Of a stretch of DNA of 64,000 nucleotides, positions 55,946 to 64,000 are shown in pieces. The DNA is from a virus. The translations under genes and the position numbers were made by a program. How positions within the stretch are numbered: position 1 is the stretch's first letter; every line of letters starts with the position of its first letter. The notes below the pieces were generated by a model that saw nothing but the letters and a program-made list of their open reading frames with translations, was not told where the DNA came from and did no database searches. Location: positions 1 to 64,000 of IMG/VR virus record IMGVR_UViG_3300036834_000211; one strand, written 5' to 3'.

Positions 55946-57190
55946 ATGCGCAGCCGACTCGGTCTCCTCCTCACGATCCTCCTCGTGCTCTCGCCCGCCG
56001 CGGCGAGGGCCCAGACCGCGTGCACGGTTCTCCCCCAGTCGTCCCTGCTCAATCTGTTCTCCGACGCCGCGCCGGTGGCCTCGATCGTCCCTGCCTACGT
56101 GCGCAACGCGATCTGTAGCTCTCTCAATCCGACGAATAATCTCTCGGACGTGGCGTCGCAGCAAACGTCGATAAATAATCTATTCGGACCTAATACTTAT
56201 TTGAAGATCCTGGGTAGTGGGGCATTATCCGTTCCGTCATATACATCATTGTCCACGCAGGGGACTCTGTCGGGAACGCCTGCGGGATCTTCGATTGATG
56301 TCAATTATGGGTCTACGACGCCACTCTCGACCATAGCAGTAATCAGCGATACTGCGACGAATCAGCTGTTGGGAGGAGTAATACCAGCTCTCAGCATAGC
56401 TCACACGTTTGGCGGTACTGGAGCCGGTCCAGGCGCTCGACAGGGGATTTTTGTTGATCTTGTCCAAAATGGAAATGTCGGTTCCGGTACGGGAGCCTTT
56501 CAAACTGGGATCTTTTCGAATGTGTGGGCCAGGAGCGGAACCGGCGGCGGCCAATTCTACGCCTATGCAGGACAAGTAATCGACGACCTAAACGTCTCTC
56601 ACTATGGTACGGTCGGTGGCGAGATCGACTTGGCATTGCACCAGCCTGGGGCTGGGATCAAAGAAGGATGGGCGGTTGCGTCCACCCCGTTGGGGAGCGG
56701 GAACGACACACAGCAAGGTACCAACTATTCGGCCGGCTATGGGCTGTGGGCCGGCGGCTCGTGCGGGAATGGTGCACTCGCCGGGGGGAGCGCCTGCGCC
56801 GGCTTCAACACAGGCATTTCGTTCGGCCGCTCCGATAGTTACTGGCCCATTTCCAACGCCGGTACGGTGATCGCCGCAACGCAAGGGGTCGGCACGATTG
56901 GTAATATGAAGGCGGCGCAGGGCATCGACATGCACAACGTCACCTTCAGCACTTACGCGCTGAATTTCCCTGGATTCCAAGTCACTGGCGACGGCAGCCT
57001 ATTTGCCGGCGGCGCATCGGGTCTCGGCGTGGCTAAGCAGTCGAGTGGTCCGGGTGCTGGACCGGGCGCCGCGGTCGTCAGGATAATTGCATTGCCGGGC
57101 ACAACGGGAGGCACCTGCAAACTGGTGGCCTATGCCGGCACGAGCACCACGGGTGTGCTCTTGGCTGATAACATTGGTAGCGGGTGCTGA
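55946..57190 (+). CDS. Secreted fibre-like protein within the baseplate operon
   Basis: 414 residues. Signal peptide MRSRLGLLLTILLVLSPAAA cleaved near RAQ, Cys pair (CTVLPQ, NAICSS), then a fibre body with SLNPTNNLSDVASQQTSINN, a shaft/head junction motif, and Gly-rich beta sequence. Codon use shifts to lower GC after about 56.15 kb. It sits between the Dit-like and baseplate plug genes, where related phages have none, so it appears inserted. Confidence 0.62.
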   Translation: MRSRLGLLLTILLVLSPAAARAQTACTVLPQSSLLNLFSDAAPVASIVPAYVRNAICSSLNPTNNLSDVASQQTSINNLFGPNTYLKILGSGALSVPSYTSLSTQGTLSGTPAGSSIDVNYGSTTPLSTIAVISDTATNQLLGGVIPALSIAHTFGGTGAGPGARQGIFVDLVQNGNVGSGTGAFQTGIFSNVWARSGTGGGQFYAYAGQVIDDLNVSHYGTVGGEIDLALHQPGAGIKEGWAVASTPLGSGNDTQQGTNYSAGYGLWAGGSCGNGALAGGSACAGFNTGISFGRSDSYWPISNAGTVIAATQGVGTIGNMKAAQGIDMHNVTFSTYALNFPGFQVTGDGSLFAGGASGLGVAKQSSGPGAGPGAAVVRIIALPGTTGGTCKLVAYAGTSTTGVLLADNIGSGC

Positions 57191-57194
57191 GTAG

Positions 57195-57845
57195 ATGAGC
57201 GGCAGCCCGTGGGGGAGTCAATTTGGTCCCCAGTTCGGGATCGGCATCCGTCCCGGTCCCTCGACGCTGCCGGTGCCTGGTGGGATCCCATACATACCGC
57301 CGCCGGCCGCGCCAAACCTCTCGACCGCCTACTCGATCGTCCCGACGAGCGAGGCGCCGGCCCAGCAGATCACGATAACGCTCGCCGGGCAGGCGTGCCT
57401 GATCAGACTGTACACGAAGAGCACCAACGTGCCGACGATCGACCCGGGGGAGATCCCGACCGACCCCGAGCCGCGCTACGAGAACATCAACCCATGCTTC
57501 GTCGACGTGTATACCGGCAGCGGGGCTAACTTGATCGTGGGCGGGGTCTACGTCCGGCAGGGGACGCTGATCGTGCGCGACGTCTACCTGGGATTCGTCG
57601 GCGACCTCGTGGTCGTCGACACGACAGGCGCGGCCGAGGACCCGCGCGGGGTGCCGGCGAGGCTGCCGCCGACCTACCTGAGGAATCAGACCCAGCTCGC
57701 CGAGTACCCACTGGCCGACGGCGACATGGCCCCACCGGCGGTGGCCGGCCGCATCCCCGGTATGGGGACTCGTTGGATACTGACGTACTGGCCGGTTGGT
57801 TCGTACGTGCCCGGATACTCCTTGCCGCGCTCGGTGGCAGCGTGA
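57195..57845 (+). CDS. Baseplate plug protein (DUF6983-like)
   Basis: 216 residues. Pro-rich start (GPSTLPVPGGIPYIPPPAAP) then a domain with PAQQITITLAGQACLIRLYT, NLIVGGVYVRQGTLIVRDVY, LGFVGDLVVVDTTGAAEDP: a small beta-barrel family found next to the hub in Bcep781-like baseplates. Stop overlaps the GTG of the hub gene. Confidence 0.7.
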   Translation: MSGSPWGSQFGPQFGIGIRPGPSTLPVPGGIPYIPPPAAPNLSTAYSIVPTSEAPAQQITITLAGQACLIRLYTKSTNVPTIDPGEIPTDPEPRYENINPCFVDVYTGSGANLIVGGVYVRQGTLIVRDVYLGFVGDLVVVDTTGAAEDPRGVPARLPPTYLRNQTQLAEYPLADGDMAPPAVAGRIPGMGTRWILTYWPVGSYVPGYSLPRSVAA

Positions 57846-58792
57846 GCAACGGCACCACTACCCTGCCGGACGTCTCGGTCACCGCCCAGGCTCCCTCGCC
57901 GGTCGTCACGACGCTCCAGGCACCCTACGCGGTCCGGAAGATCGACCTCACGTTCCAGATCGGCACGGGGGACTTCGGTGTGTCCGGAGCGGACCAGCTC
58001 ACCCTCACCGGCCTGCGCGTTTATGCCCACCTAGAGGCCGTCGTGTCTCCCCACATGGCCTCGGTCGCGTTGTTGCGCGTTTATGGTATGTCTCTCGACC
58101 ACATGAACGCCGTCTCGGTGGCTGGATTGCTGTACCAGAGTCGGAAGAACCTGGTCCAGGTCAGGGCAGGAGACGACGCGTCCGGCATGACGACCGTGTT
58201 CGACGGTCTTATCACCGAGGCCTACCCGAAACTCGACGGTGGCGCTGACGATCGTCACTTCTACGTCTACGCGACGCCGGCCACTGCCATCCAGCTCAAG
58301 CCGGTCTCGCCGTCGAGCTACCCCGGCTCGGTGCCAGCGTCCCAGGTCCTCAAGACCCTGGCTCAGTCCGTCGGCTACACCCTCCAGGACAACGGCGTCA
58401 CCGCCGTGCTACAGACTCCCTACCTGCCCGGCACGGTGTGGCAACAGATCCAGGCCGTCGTCGCAGCGGCGGACTGCTTCGCGTTCCTCGACAGCGTCAA
58501 CAAGGTGCTGATCACCTGGTCGAAGAATAGCAAGACGACACCTCCAGTGACGGTGATTGTGGGACCTCAGACCGGCATGATCAATTATCCGATGTTCCAG
58601 AATAAGCAGATCATCGTTCGCACGCTGTTCAGCCCGTCCATGGCCATCTCTCCGGGCACTACCGTGCTCGTGCAGAGTGAACTGAAGGCTGCCAACAATG
58701 CTAAGCTGACCCTCAACATGGTTACCCACGAGCTGGAGTCTCAAGAGCCAGGTGGTCCCTGGGAGACTATCCTGATTGGGTCGCCGCCGTGA
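57842..58792 (+). CDS. Baseplate hub protein
   Basis: 316 residues from a GTG in a GTGA overlap. IDLTFQIGTGDFGVSGADQL, TLTGLRVYAHLEAVVSPHMA, MTTVFDGLITEAYPKLDG, HFYVYATPATAIQLKPVSPS and SQVLKTLAQSVGYTLQDNGV fit hub proteins (Mu gp44 / late-control-D relatives). Sits above the spike; its stop overlaps the spike gene's GTG. Confidence 0.8.
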   Translation: MSNGTTTLPDVSVTAQAPSPVVTTLQAPYAVRKIDLTFQIGTGDFGVSGADQLTLTGLRVYAHLEAVVSPHMASVALLRVYGMSLDHMNAVSVAGLLYQSRKNLVQVRAGDDASGMTTVFDGLITEAYPKLDGGADDRHFYVYATPATAIQLKPVSPSSYPGSVPASQVLKTLAQSVGYTLQDNGVTAVLQTPYLPGTVWQQIQAVVAAADCFAFLDSVNKVLITWSKNSKTTPPVTVIVGPQTGMINYPMFQNKQIIVRTLFSPSMAISPGTTVLVQSELKAANNAKLTLNMVTHELESQEPGGPWETILIGSPP

Positions 58793-59532
58793 GCGACGCC
58801 GACACCTACGCCTATGTGGGGGCCCAGGATGCCGGCACCACCGTACATCCATTCAATACTACGGACTTCCACATCGACCAGGCCATCGCCGACGTCCGTA
58901 CGGCTCAGTACGCGAAGGTGATTCGGGGCGCCTACGACGCTAACGGAAACGACATCCCGCCAGGTACCATAGGACCGATAGGCTTCGTCGACGTCCAGCC
59001 GCTGGTCAACCAGGTGGACGGCAACAACGGGAACTCCACACCACACGGGACGATCTATAAGATCCCATACTTCCGGTACCAGTCCGCGCTCGGCGCGATC
59101 ATCTCGAACCCGAAGAAGGACGACATCGGGGAGATCATCATGCACGATCGGGACACCAGCGTCGTTCGGGCTACGGGAGCCCAGGGAAACCCGGGGTCGA
59201 GAAGACGGCACGACTTTGCTGATGCCGTATTTCACGGCTCGCACATTGACACCGGGACACCAACCCAGGGAGTAGCCTTCTCAGATACTGGCGTAAAGAT
59301 ATTCGACAAGAACCACAATACGGTCACGCTGGCCAACAACCTGATCACGATCAAGGTCGGAAATGCAACCTACACGTTCGATCAGAACGGGCTCTTTACA
59401 GCTAGTGGGAATGTTATTGCGGGCCAGGGCGGGTCGGATCAAGTGACGTTACAAGGACATCAGCATACTCAACCTAATGATAGTCATGGAGATACAGAAC
59501 AACCTACGAATGCTCCTACCGCAGGTACTTAG
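58789..59532 (+). CDS. Baseplate spike protein (gpV / Gp138-like)
   Basis: 247 residues from a GTG. FVDVQPLVNQVDGNNGNSTP, PYFRYQSALGAIISNPKKDD and GEIIMHDRDTSVVRATGAQG then NPGSRRRHDFADAVFHG match the OB-fold N-domain of phage spikes. The C-terminus forms a beta-helical needle (FSDTGVKIFDKNHNTVTLAN) ending in GHQHTQPNDSHGD: an HxH motif as used for the iron ion at the tip of piercing spikes. Confidence 0.85.
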   Translation: MSDADTYAYVGAQDAGTTVHPFNTTDFHIDQAIADVRTAQYAKVIRGAYDANGNDIPPGTIGPIGFVDVQPLVNQVDGNNGNSTPHGTIYKIPYFRYQSALGAIISNPKKDDIGEIIMHDRDTSVVRATGAQGNPGSRRRHDFADAVFHGSHIDTGTPTQGVAFSDTGVKIFDKNHNTVTLANNLITIKVGNATYTFDQNGLFTASGNVIAGQGGSDQVTLQGHQHTQPNDSHGDTEQPTNAPTAGT

Positions 59533-59642
59533 GCGTAGCCTGCCAGCGACTGCGCGTGCACTCCAGCTTGAAGAAAAGGGCGGCCGCTATGCGAGTAGCG
59601 GTCAGTGGTACCATCAGGCTGGACGAGCCTTAGAGACGATTT
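59521..59642 (+). ncRNA. Repeated intergenic pseudoknot element, copy D
   Basis: P0: GCAGG (59521-59525) with CCTGC (59539-59543), loop containing the TAG stop of the spike gene. P1: GTGCACT (59556-59562) with AGTG-g-TAC (59604-59611). P2: CCAGCTTGA (59563-59571) with TCAGGCTGG (59614-59622). P3: GGCCGCTA (59582-59589) with TAGCGGTC (59596-59603), one G-U pair. Conserved 3' end GGACGAGCCTTAG ... GACGATTT, 13 bases before the next ATG. P1 and P2 cross, as in copies A and B. Confidence 0.68.
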
Positions 59643-59655
59643 CTGAGACATACAC

Positions 59656-60225
59656 ATGAACACCCTCGCCCTTTCCACCCCCGACCAGGACGGCACCGGC
59701 TGGGACCTGGTCGTCGAGAACGGCACCCTCAAGGTGAACTCCGGTGGTATCGCACTCGCACAGGATGTGGCAAGCGCCGTCCGCACGTTCCGAGGTGAGT
59801 GCTGGTACGACTCGACGCTCGGCGTGCCGTACTTCCAGAACATCCTCGGCCTCCGCGTTAGCCTGCAGTTTCTGAAGCAGGCGCTTGTGACGGCTGGGCT
59901 GGTCGTCCCCGACGTGGCCTCGATCAAGTGCTTCCTGACCGGGCCGGGCTCGGGCCGAGAGATCGGTGGTCAGCTCCAGATCACCAGCTCGAGTGGGCAG
60001 GTCTCGGTGGTCGAGACCGGAAACCTGCTCGGCGTCGCGCCGTGGTGGGTGAGTGCGGTCTCGGGAGACATTGCCGCAACTCCTCCGATGGCCGGTGGAA
60101 GCGACTTCGGACCGCCGGACTTCGGACCGCCGGACTTCGTCCAAGGTGATGCTACTGCAACTCAGACTGTACTCACCGGAGGCGGGGTCCCACTTACGGG
60201 AGGGGGTAAGGTATTGACACAATGA
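59656..60225 (+). CDS. Baseplate wedge protein (Mu gp46 / GPW-like)
   Basis: 189 residues. The N-terminal 110 residues (TGWDLVVENGTLKVNSGGIA, LAQDVASAVRTFRGECWYDS, LGVPYFQNILGLRVSLQFLK) are typical of the gp46/W wedge family. The C-terminus has an extra segment with the repeat DFGPPDFGPPDF, encoded by 15-base units. No Shine-Dalgarno precedes the ATG; copy D of the RNA element does. Overlaps the next gene by 4 bases. Confidence 0.82.
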   Translation: MNTLALSTPDQDGTGWDLVVENGTLKVNSGGIALAQDVASAVRTFRGECWYDSTLGVPYFQNILGLRVSLQFLKQALVTAGLVVPDVASIKCFLTGPGSGREIGGQLQITSSSGQVSVVETGNLLGVAPWWVSAVSGDIAATPPMAGGSDFGPPDFGPPDFVQGDATATQTVLTGGGVPLTGGGKVLTQ

Positions 60226-61937
60226 GGATCATCCTGCGCATCCTCGCCGCGTTCCTGGGTGCCGTCGCGGCTAGTCACTTGGCCCACTCGCAGCAGCAGG
60301 AGATAGAGGCGTACGTGTACGGCCAGTCCCAGGCGACTCAGCCGTACTCATCGGGTCTACTCATCCCGGCAATCCCCAACCCCAATCGATTCTCCCTGCT
60401 CAGCATTCCGGCGAATGCCTTCCTGTACACCAGTGGCGTGCCCAACGCTCCCTTCCTGAGCGGATCTGGTGGCGGCTTCCAGGGATTAACGGGATCTGCG
60501 GCGACGGCCCTACTCTCCCCCTGTACCTCGACGGTCCAAGGGGTCGTCCCCACCCCGCCGAACGATGCCACCAAGTTCCTAAATGGGAAGTGCTCGTTCG
60601 CTTCCTCCGGCTCCGTAAGTCCGGACGTCATGGGCGCCCCGCACAACGGGACGTCCGACGACTCGTCAGGCTTCAGCGCAGCGCTGGCGACCGGTATTCC
60701 GGTTCAGATGGTGTGCAACGGTACTCCCTACAAGCTGACGAGTAACGTCATCATAGCCACCCCGGCGCACCTGATGGGCTGCGGGACGATCCTGGGGTCC
60801 CCGATCAATCTATCCGGTGCGTCCGCGGGAATAACCATAACGTCGAGCGGAGTGATCGTCGAGAACGTCCACGAGGTCGGCGATCGCACTACTGGGCAAG
60901 TCGGCATAAAACTGACCGGCGGCAGCCGAGACCTCGTCCGCAATGTCCAAGTCGAGTTGGCCGACATCTGCTTCCAGCAGGGCGTGGGGGCCGGAGTAAT
61001 CAACAACTGGGAGCACATCTATGGCAGGAACTGCAAGAGCATCTTCGCGACCTTCCAGGACGGTATAGGACCGATCATCGACGAGGCACTTTACGACACC
61101 GACGTGGGCTCATACGCGGATCCCCAGGGTATAGTAGTCGAGACGGAGGGTGTATTCATGACCAGGGCCGACATCCTGGACACCACGTACCCGCTCATAA
61201 TACAGTGCAACGGGGCTCACCACGCGAACGGTCCGATATGGGGGGAGTACGGGCTCAACTTCTTCGACATCTCACAGCAAGGGGTCTTGATCACCAACCA
61301 GTCCGGTGGGGGATGTTCCGTGAGGGGAGAGCACTTCCACGGGACGTGGTTTGCCACCTCCACGAACAATGGTCTGACTGTCACTACCGACTCGCTGAGC
61401 AGCATCCAGACCGTGCTGTGCGACGGGTGCCAGATTCACAATAATGGGGCCCATGGCGTCAGTCTATCGGGTAACTCCAACGACATCATCTTCAACGGCT
61501 CCATAATCTCCGGGAACGGGAGCGCGAGCGGCAGCGCCTACGACAACGTCAAGATAGCCACCACCGCCCCGCTGGACACCATCGTGTTCAACGGTGGTAT
61601 AATTGGTAGGGCGGAGGGCGAGACCGCGCTTCCCAAGTACAACTTGGAGATAACGACTCCGTCGTACGTCCGGATAACCGGGACGTACTTCGATGTGGGT
61701 GGGGTGACAACCGCGAACATCGTGAACCCCGGAGGTGCCAACATACAGACGGACGGTCTCTCCGGATTCGAGACTACGGCATCGACGCTCGGTCCCTGCA
61801 CAACTGGCAACGCCGGGAACAGGACGTCGATATCCGACGCGACGTCGGGGACGTTCGGAGCCCCCGTGGGAAGTGGGGGCTCCCACCACGTACTGGCATA
61901 CTGCGACGTATCGGTATCTGGTTGGGTAGTCCATTAG
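60222..61937 (+). CDS. Secreted tailspike-like protein with right-handed beta-helix
   Basis: 571 residues. Signal peptide MRIILRILAAFLGAVAASHL cleaved near AHSQ. A linker with LLSPCTSTVQGVVPTPPNDA then TKFLNGKC is shared with the next gene. From ~135 (MGAPHNGTSDDSSGFSAALA) a pectate-lyase-like beta-helix starts, with stacked turns (GVIVENVHEVGDRTTG, HNNGAHGVSLSGNSNDIIFN). C-terminal cap with TLGPCTTGNAGNRTS. Likely a depolymerase or receptor-binding protein for surface glycans, placed between W-like and J-like baseplate genes. Confidence 0.7.
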   Translation: MRIILRILAAFLGAVAASHLAHSQQQEIEAYVYGQSQATQPYSSGLLIPAIPNPNRFSLLSIPANAFLYTSGVPNAPFLSGSGGGFQGLTGSAATALLSPCTSTVQGVVPTPPNDATKFLNGKCSFASSGSVSPDVMGAPHNGTSDDSSGFSAALATGIPVQMVCNGTPYKLTSNVIIATPAHLMGCGTILGSPINLSGASAGITITSSGVIVENVHEVGDRTTGQVGIKLTGGSRDLVRNVQVELADICFQQGVGAGVINNWEHIYGRNCKSIFATFQDGIGPIIDEALYDTDVGSYADPQGIVVETEGVFMTRADILDTTYPLIIQCNGAHHANGPIWGEYGLNFFDISQQGVLITNQSGGGCSVRGEHFHGTWFATSTNNGLTVTTDSLSSIQTVLCDGCQIHNNGAHGVSLSGNSNDIIFNGSIISGNGSASGSAYDNVKIATTAPLDTIVFNGGIIGRAEGETALPKYNLEITTPSYVRITGTYFDVGGVTTANIVNPGGANIQTDGLSGFETTASTLGPCTTGNAGNRTSISDATSGTFGAPVGSGGSHHVLAYCDVSVSGWVVH

Positions 61938-61948
61938 TCGTGGCTTTC

Positions 61949-63229
61949 ATGGTTAGACTCCTCAAGTACTTCTGCACCATTGTCGTACTCGCCACTGCCA
62001 CACAGGTGCAGGCTCAGACTATTAAGACGCAGTCGGCGCTGATAACCGAGTGGCAGCCCTGCTCTGTGCTCGGTCAGCCAAGCGCGTGCCACGGCAGCTC
62101 GACGCAGATTCAGGACATCATTCAGTCGGTGGCTCCCTGGGCGTGGACGCTCAGTCCGAGCGGGCCGATCCCGTCGGCTCTGCTCTCCCCCTGCACTACG
62201 ACGGTCCAGGGGGCCGTACCAGCGCCGCCGAACGATGCCACCAAGTACCTCAACGGACAGTGTCAGTGGTCGGGGTTGGCGATTGAAGCTCCTAACTACA
62301 CGAATCCGTCTGGAGGATTGAATGGAGGATTTCGGGTTGAAAATATCGCTACTCTAGCACCGAGTAACCCTGGGGTAAACAATGCGATTAGCATCTCGGC
62401 GTTCATCGATAATCTGAATGGCCGTGGGTCGGGGGGTACATTGGCAAACCCTCAGCTCATCGAAGCGATAAATCCGCTCTGCAATCAGTTCGCTGTCGCC
62501 CAAGGAGGGTCGGTATCGGACGTACAGTGCGTCGAGAGTGATGTACTTCAGAGCTTCGCGCCAACTAATGTCGATGAGCCGTTCAATGCGAACTCTCCGA
62601 CAGTTTTTGCCTACTCGGCGACCGCCGAACGCAATACTACAGGAGCGACGCCACAGCGGCCAAATGGCGCCTACATGGTGGTATCGGCCAACACTGCGAA
62701 CACCAACGATTGGTTTGCTTATGGACTTGTCCTCAGCCGAGTACAATATGAAGGGATTAGGATCGAGGATTTCCCACTCGACACGCTCCACGGCTTCACT
62801 CATGCAGCCATCTCCGATTATAGCAACTCTGCGCGAGTGCTGAATATTAAGGGCACGCACGCGACTGCCATTGTCGACATGAGTGGGGAGGTTGGCATAC
62901 CAAATTTCATCCTAGGACCCTCTAGCGTAAGTGCGAATTTCGTGGTGGCGAATAGCGCAAATTTTAACACCGAGTGGAGTGTGGACTCCGGTGGTACCGC
63001 CGCGGAGTTCTCAATAATGGGATGGCGCGACCGCGGCGCAGAAGAGTATCAAATACTGAAGAACGCGTCCAACAACTTGCAATTTGTCGACTTTGTCCAC
63101 ACTGTGACGTTTATGAATTATGTACAATCGACGCAAGTATTGGAGATATCCCACATCCCCACCTCGTGCTCCGGACACCCGTCTGGGACTGAGTGGAATA
63201 ATGCTGGAGTGGTGAATATCTGTCCATGA
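61949..63229 (+). CDS. Secreted fibre-like protein
   Basis: 426 residues. Signal peptide MVRLLKYFCTIVVLATATQV cleaved near QAQ. A 35-residue linker (LLSPCTTTVQGAVPAPPNDA then TKYLNGQC) is nearly the same as in the upstream tailspike. The C-terminal ~300 residues are lower in GC and beta-rich without enzyme motifs, ending with a Cys pair (SCSGHPSG ... NICP). Probably an alternative fibre head on a common N-terminal module. Confidence 0.62.
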   Translation: MVRLLKYFCTIVVLATATQVQAQTIKTQSALITEWQPCSVLGQPSACHGSSTQIQDIIQSVAPWAWTLSPSGPIPSALLSPCTTTVQGAVPAPPNDATKYLNGQCQWSGLAIEAPNYTNPSGGLNGGFRVENIATLAPSNPGVNNAISISAFIDNLNGRGSGGTLANPQLIEAINPLCNQFAVAQGGSVSDVQCVESDVLQSFAPTNVDEPFNANSPTVFAYSATAERNTTGATPQRPNGAYMVVSANTANTNDWFAYGLVLSRVQYEGIRIEDFPLDTLHGFTHAAISDYSNSARVLNIKGTHATAIVDMSGEVGIPNFILGPSSVSANFVVANSANFNTEWSVDSGGTAAEFSIMGWRDRGAEEYQILKNASNNLQFVDFVHTVTFMNYVQSTQVLEISHIPTSCSGHPSGTEWNNAGVVNICP

Positions 63230-64000
63230 GCGACGGCTTCGTCACCGCCGTCCCCCAGCCGACCTTCGGTCCGAGGGGGGTCGTCCTCCCGACCGAAGAC
63301 GCGGCGCTCGCCGGCGTCCAGGTCGACATCAATGCTGCACTCGGCGGGGGCATCAACCCGCAGCTGACGAATCCGACGGGACAGATTGCGGTCACCGAGA
63401 CCGCGGTCATCGGCGACAGCTGGGCGCAGCTTGCGTGGTTCTTCTCTCAGATAGATCCGGCGCTCAACTCCGGTCGCGGTCAGGACGCGATCGGCCGCAT
63501 CTACTTCCAGGACCGGATCTCGGCGCAGCCGACCGTCCAGCCGTGCACCTGCGTCGGCCTTAACACCACGCCGATCGGCGTCGGCTCCCAGGCGCGGGAT
63601 CCCAACACGGGCCTGATCTGGCTCTGTACGCAGGCCGGCGAGATCGGGGTGTCCGGATCGGTCACGCTGGAGTTCTCCTGCGGGACGAGCGGCCCGATCG
63701 CCGCCCCGGCGAGCTTGAACATCTACCAGCAGATCTACGGGTGGGAGAGCGTCACACCGAGTGGACCGGCAGTGCTCGGGAACCTCGTCGAAACCCCCAC
63801 CCAGTACGAGCTCAGGCGGCAGCTCTCGGTCGCAGCCAACGCCATTCAGATACTTGACGCGATTCAGGGGACGGTGCTCGCGCTCCCCGGCGTCCTCGAC
63901 TGCTACTGCCTCGAGAACAATCTGCCCACGGTTGCGGTCGTCGGGGGTGTCACGATCGGACCAAACTCGATCTACGTCGCCGTCCTGGGTGGGAGTCAGA
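63226..64000 (+). CDS. Baseplate J-like protein, C-terminus outside the window
   Basis: At least 258 residues, open to the window end. ATG in an ATGA overlap with the previous gene. Begins MSDGFVTAVPQPTFGPRGVV, then ALAGVQVDINAALGGGINPQ, AVTETAVIGDSWAQLAWFFS, QIDPALNSGRGQDAIGRIYF and QYELRRQLSVAANA: the standard opening of the baseplate J / gp47-like wedge protein. It crosslinks wedges around the hub and controls baseplate opening. Confidence 0.88.
   Translation, partial: MSDGFVTAVPQPTFGPRGVVLPTEDAALAGVQVDINAALGGGINPQLTNPTGQIAVTETAVIGDSWAQLAWFFSQIDPALNSGRGQDAIGRIYFQDRISAQPTVQPCTCVGLNTTPIGVGSQARDPNTGLIWLCTQAGEIGVSGSVTLEFSCGTSGPIAAPASLNIYQQIYGWESVTPSGPAVLGNLVETPTQYELRRQLSVAANAIQILDAIQGTVLALPGVLDCYCLENNLPTVAVVGGVTIGPNSIYVAVLGGSQ

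Noticed and set aside
1-64000. CRISPR arrays, tRNA genes, integrase, transposase
   Set aside because: No regularly spaced direct repeats, cloverleaf genes or recombinase motifs were seen while reading both strands; a dedicated scan could still find a tRNA.

Overview
The window is a continuous stretch of a tailed-phage (or prophage) genome of the contractile, myovirus type. It is GC-rich, and almost every gene is on the + strand. Genes are very tightly packed, with stop/start overlaps of the ATGA or GTGA kind at most junctions. Recognised families include terminase, a DUF1073 portal, a Mu gpF-like head protein, DUF2213, a DUF2184 capsid protein, a DUF3383 tail sheath and a Bcep781-like baseplate set. 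The host cannot be read from the sequence. High GC and the small DUF3309, cyanovirin-N and His-rich secreted proteins point to a soil proteobacterium, possibly an alphaproteobacterium; this is inference. No tRNA, CRISPR array, integrase or insertion sequence was seen. No gene-free gap exceeds 300 bases.

Layout. 1-7.6 kb: a run of repetitive fibre-like and secreted proteins, including a GH5-like glycosidase. 7.6-10.3 kb: polytopic membrane protein and a glycosyltransferase-sulfotransferase fusion. 10.3-13.4 kb: lysis-like block with an S53 (sedolisin) peptidase, GH25 muramidase, holin candidate, lipoprotein and a small membrane protein. 13.4-18.2 kb: thymine-hypermodification-family protein, HNH nuclease, terminase small and large subunits. 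18.3-19.2 kb: three minus-strand small genes. 19.3-26.1 kb: portal, beta-helix tailspike, and a Mu gpF-like protein split by an intein. Nearly the whole intein is also coding on the minus strand, for a Vsr/PD-(D/E)XK-like endonuclease. 26.1-29.9 kb: small accessory genes, including a metallopeptidase and a cyanovirin-N lectin. 29.9-42.2 kb: head maturation and capsid, then connector and tail-completion genes. 42.2-48.0 kb: six consecutive fibre or secreted proteins. 48.0-55.9 kb: tail terminator, sheath, tube, frameshifted chaperone and tape measure, interrupted by small minus-strand genes. 55.9-64 kb: baseplate (plug, hub, spike, W-like, J-like) with three more signal-peptide fibres inserted.

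Three things stand out. First, the intein with an antisense, in-register homing-endonuclease gene that has its own promoter-like sequence. Second, a repeated intergenic element of about 105 bases, in three full copies and one divergent copy, that folds as a pseudoknot with compensatory changes and sits exactly between stop and start codons. Third, at least fifteen proteins, many fibre-like and embedded in the virion operons, that carry N-terminal Sec signal peptides. That is odd for proteins expected to assemble in the cytoplasm.
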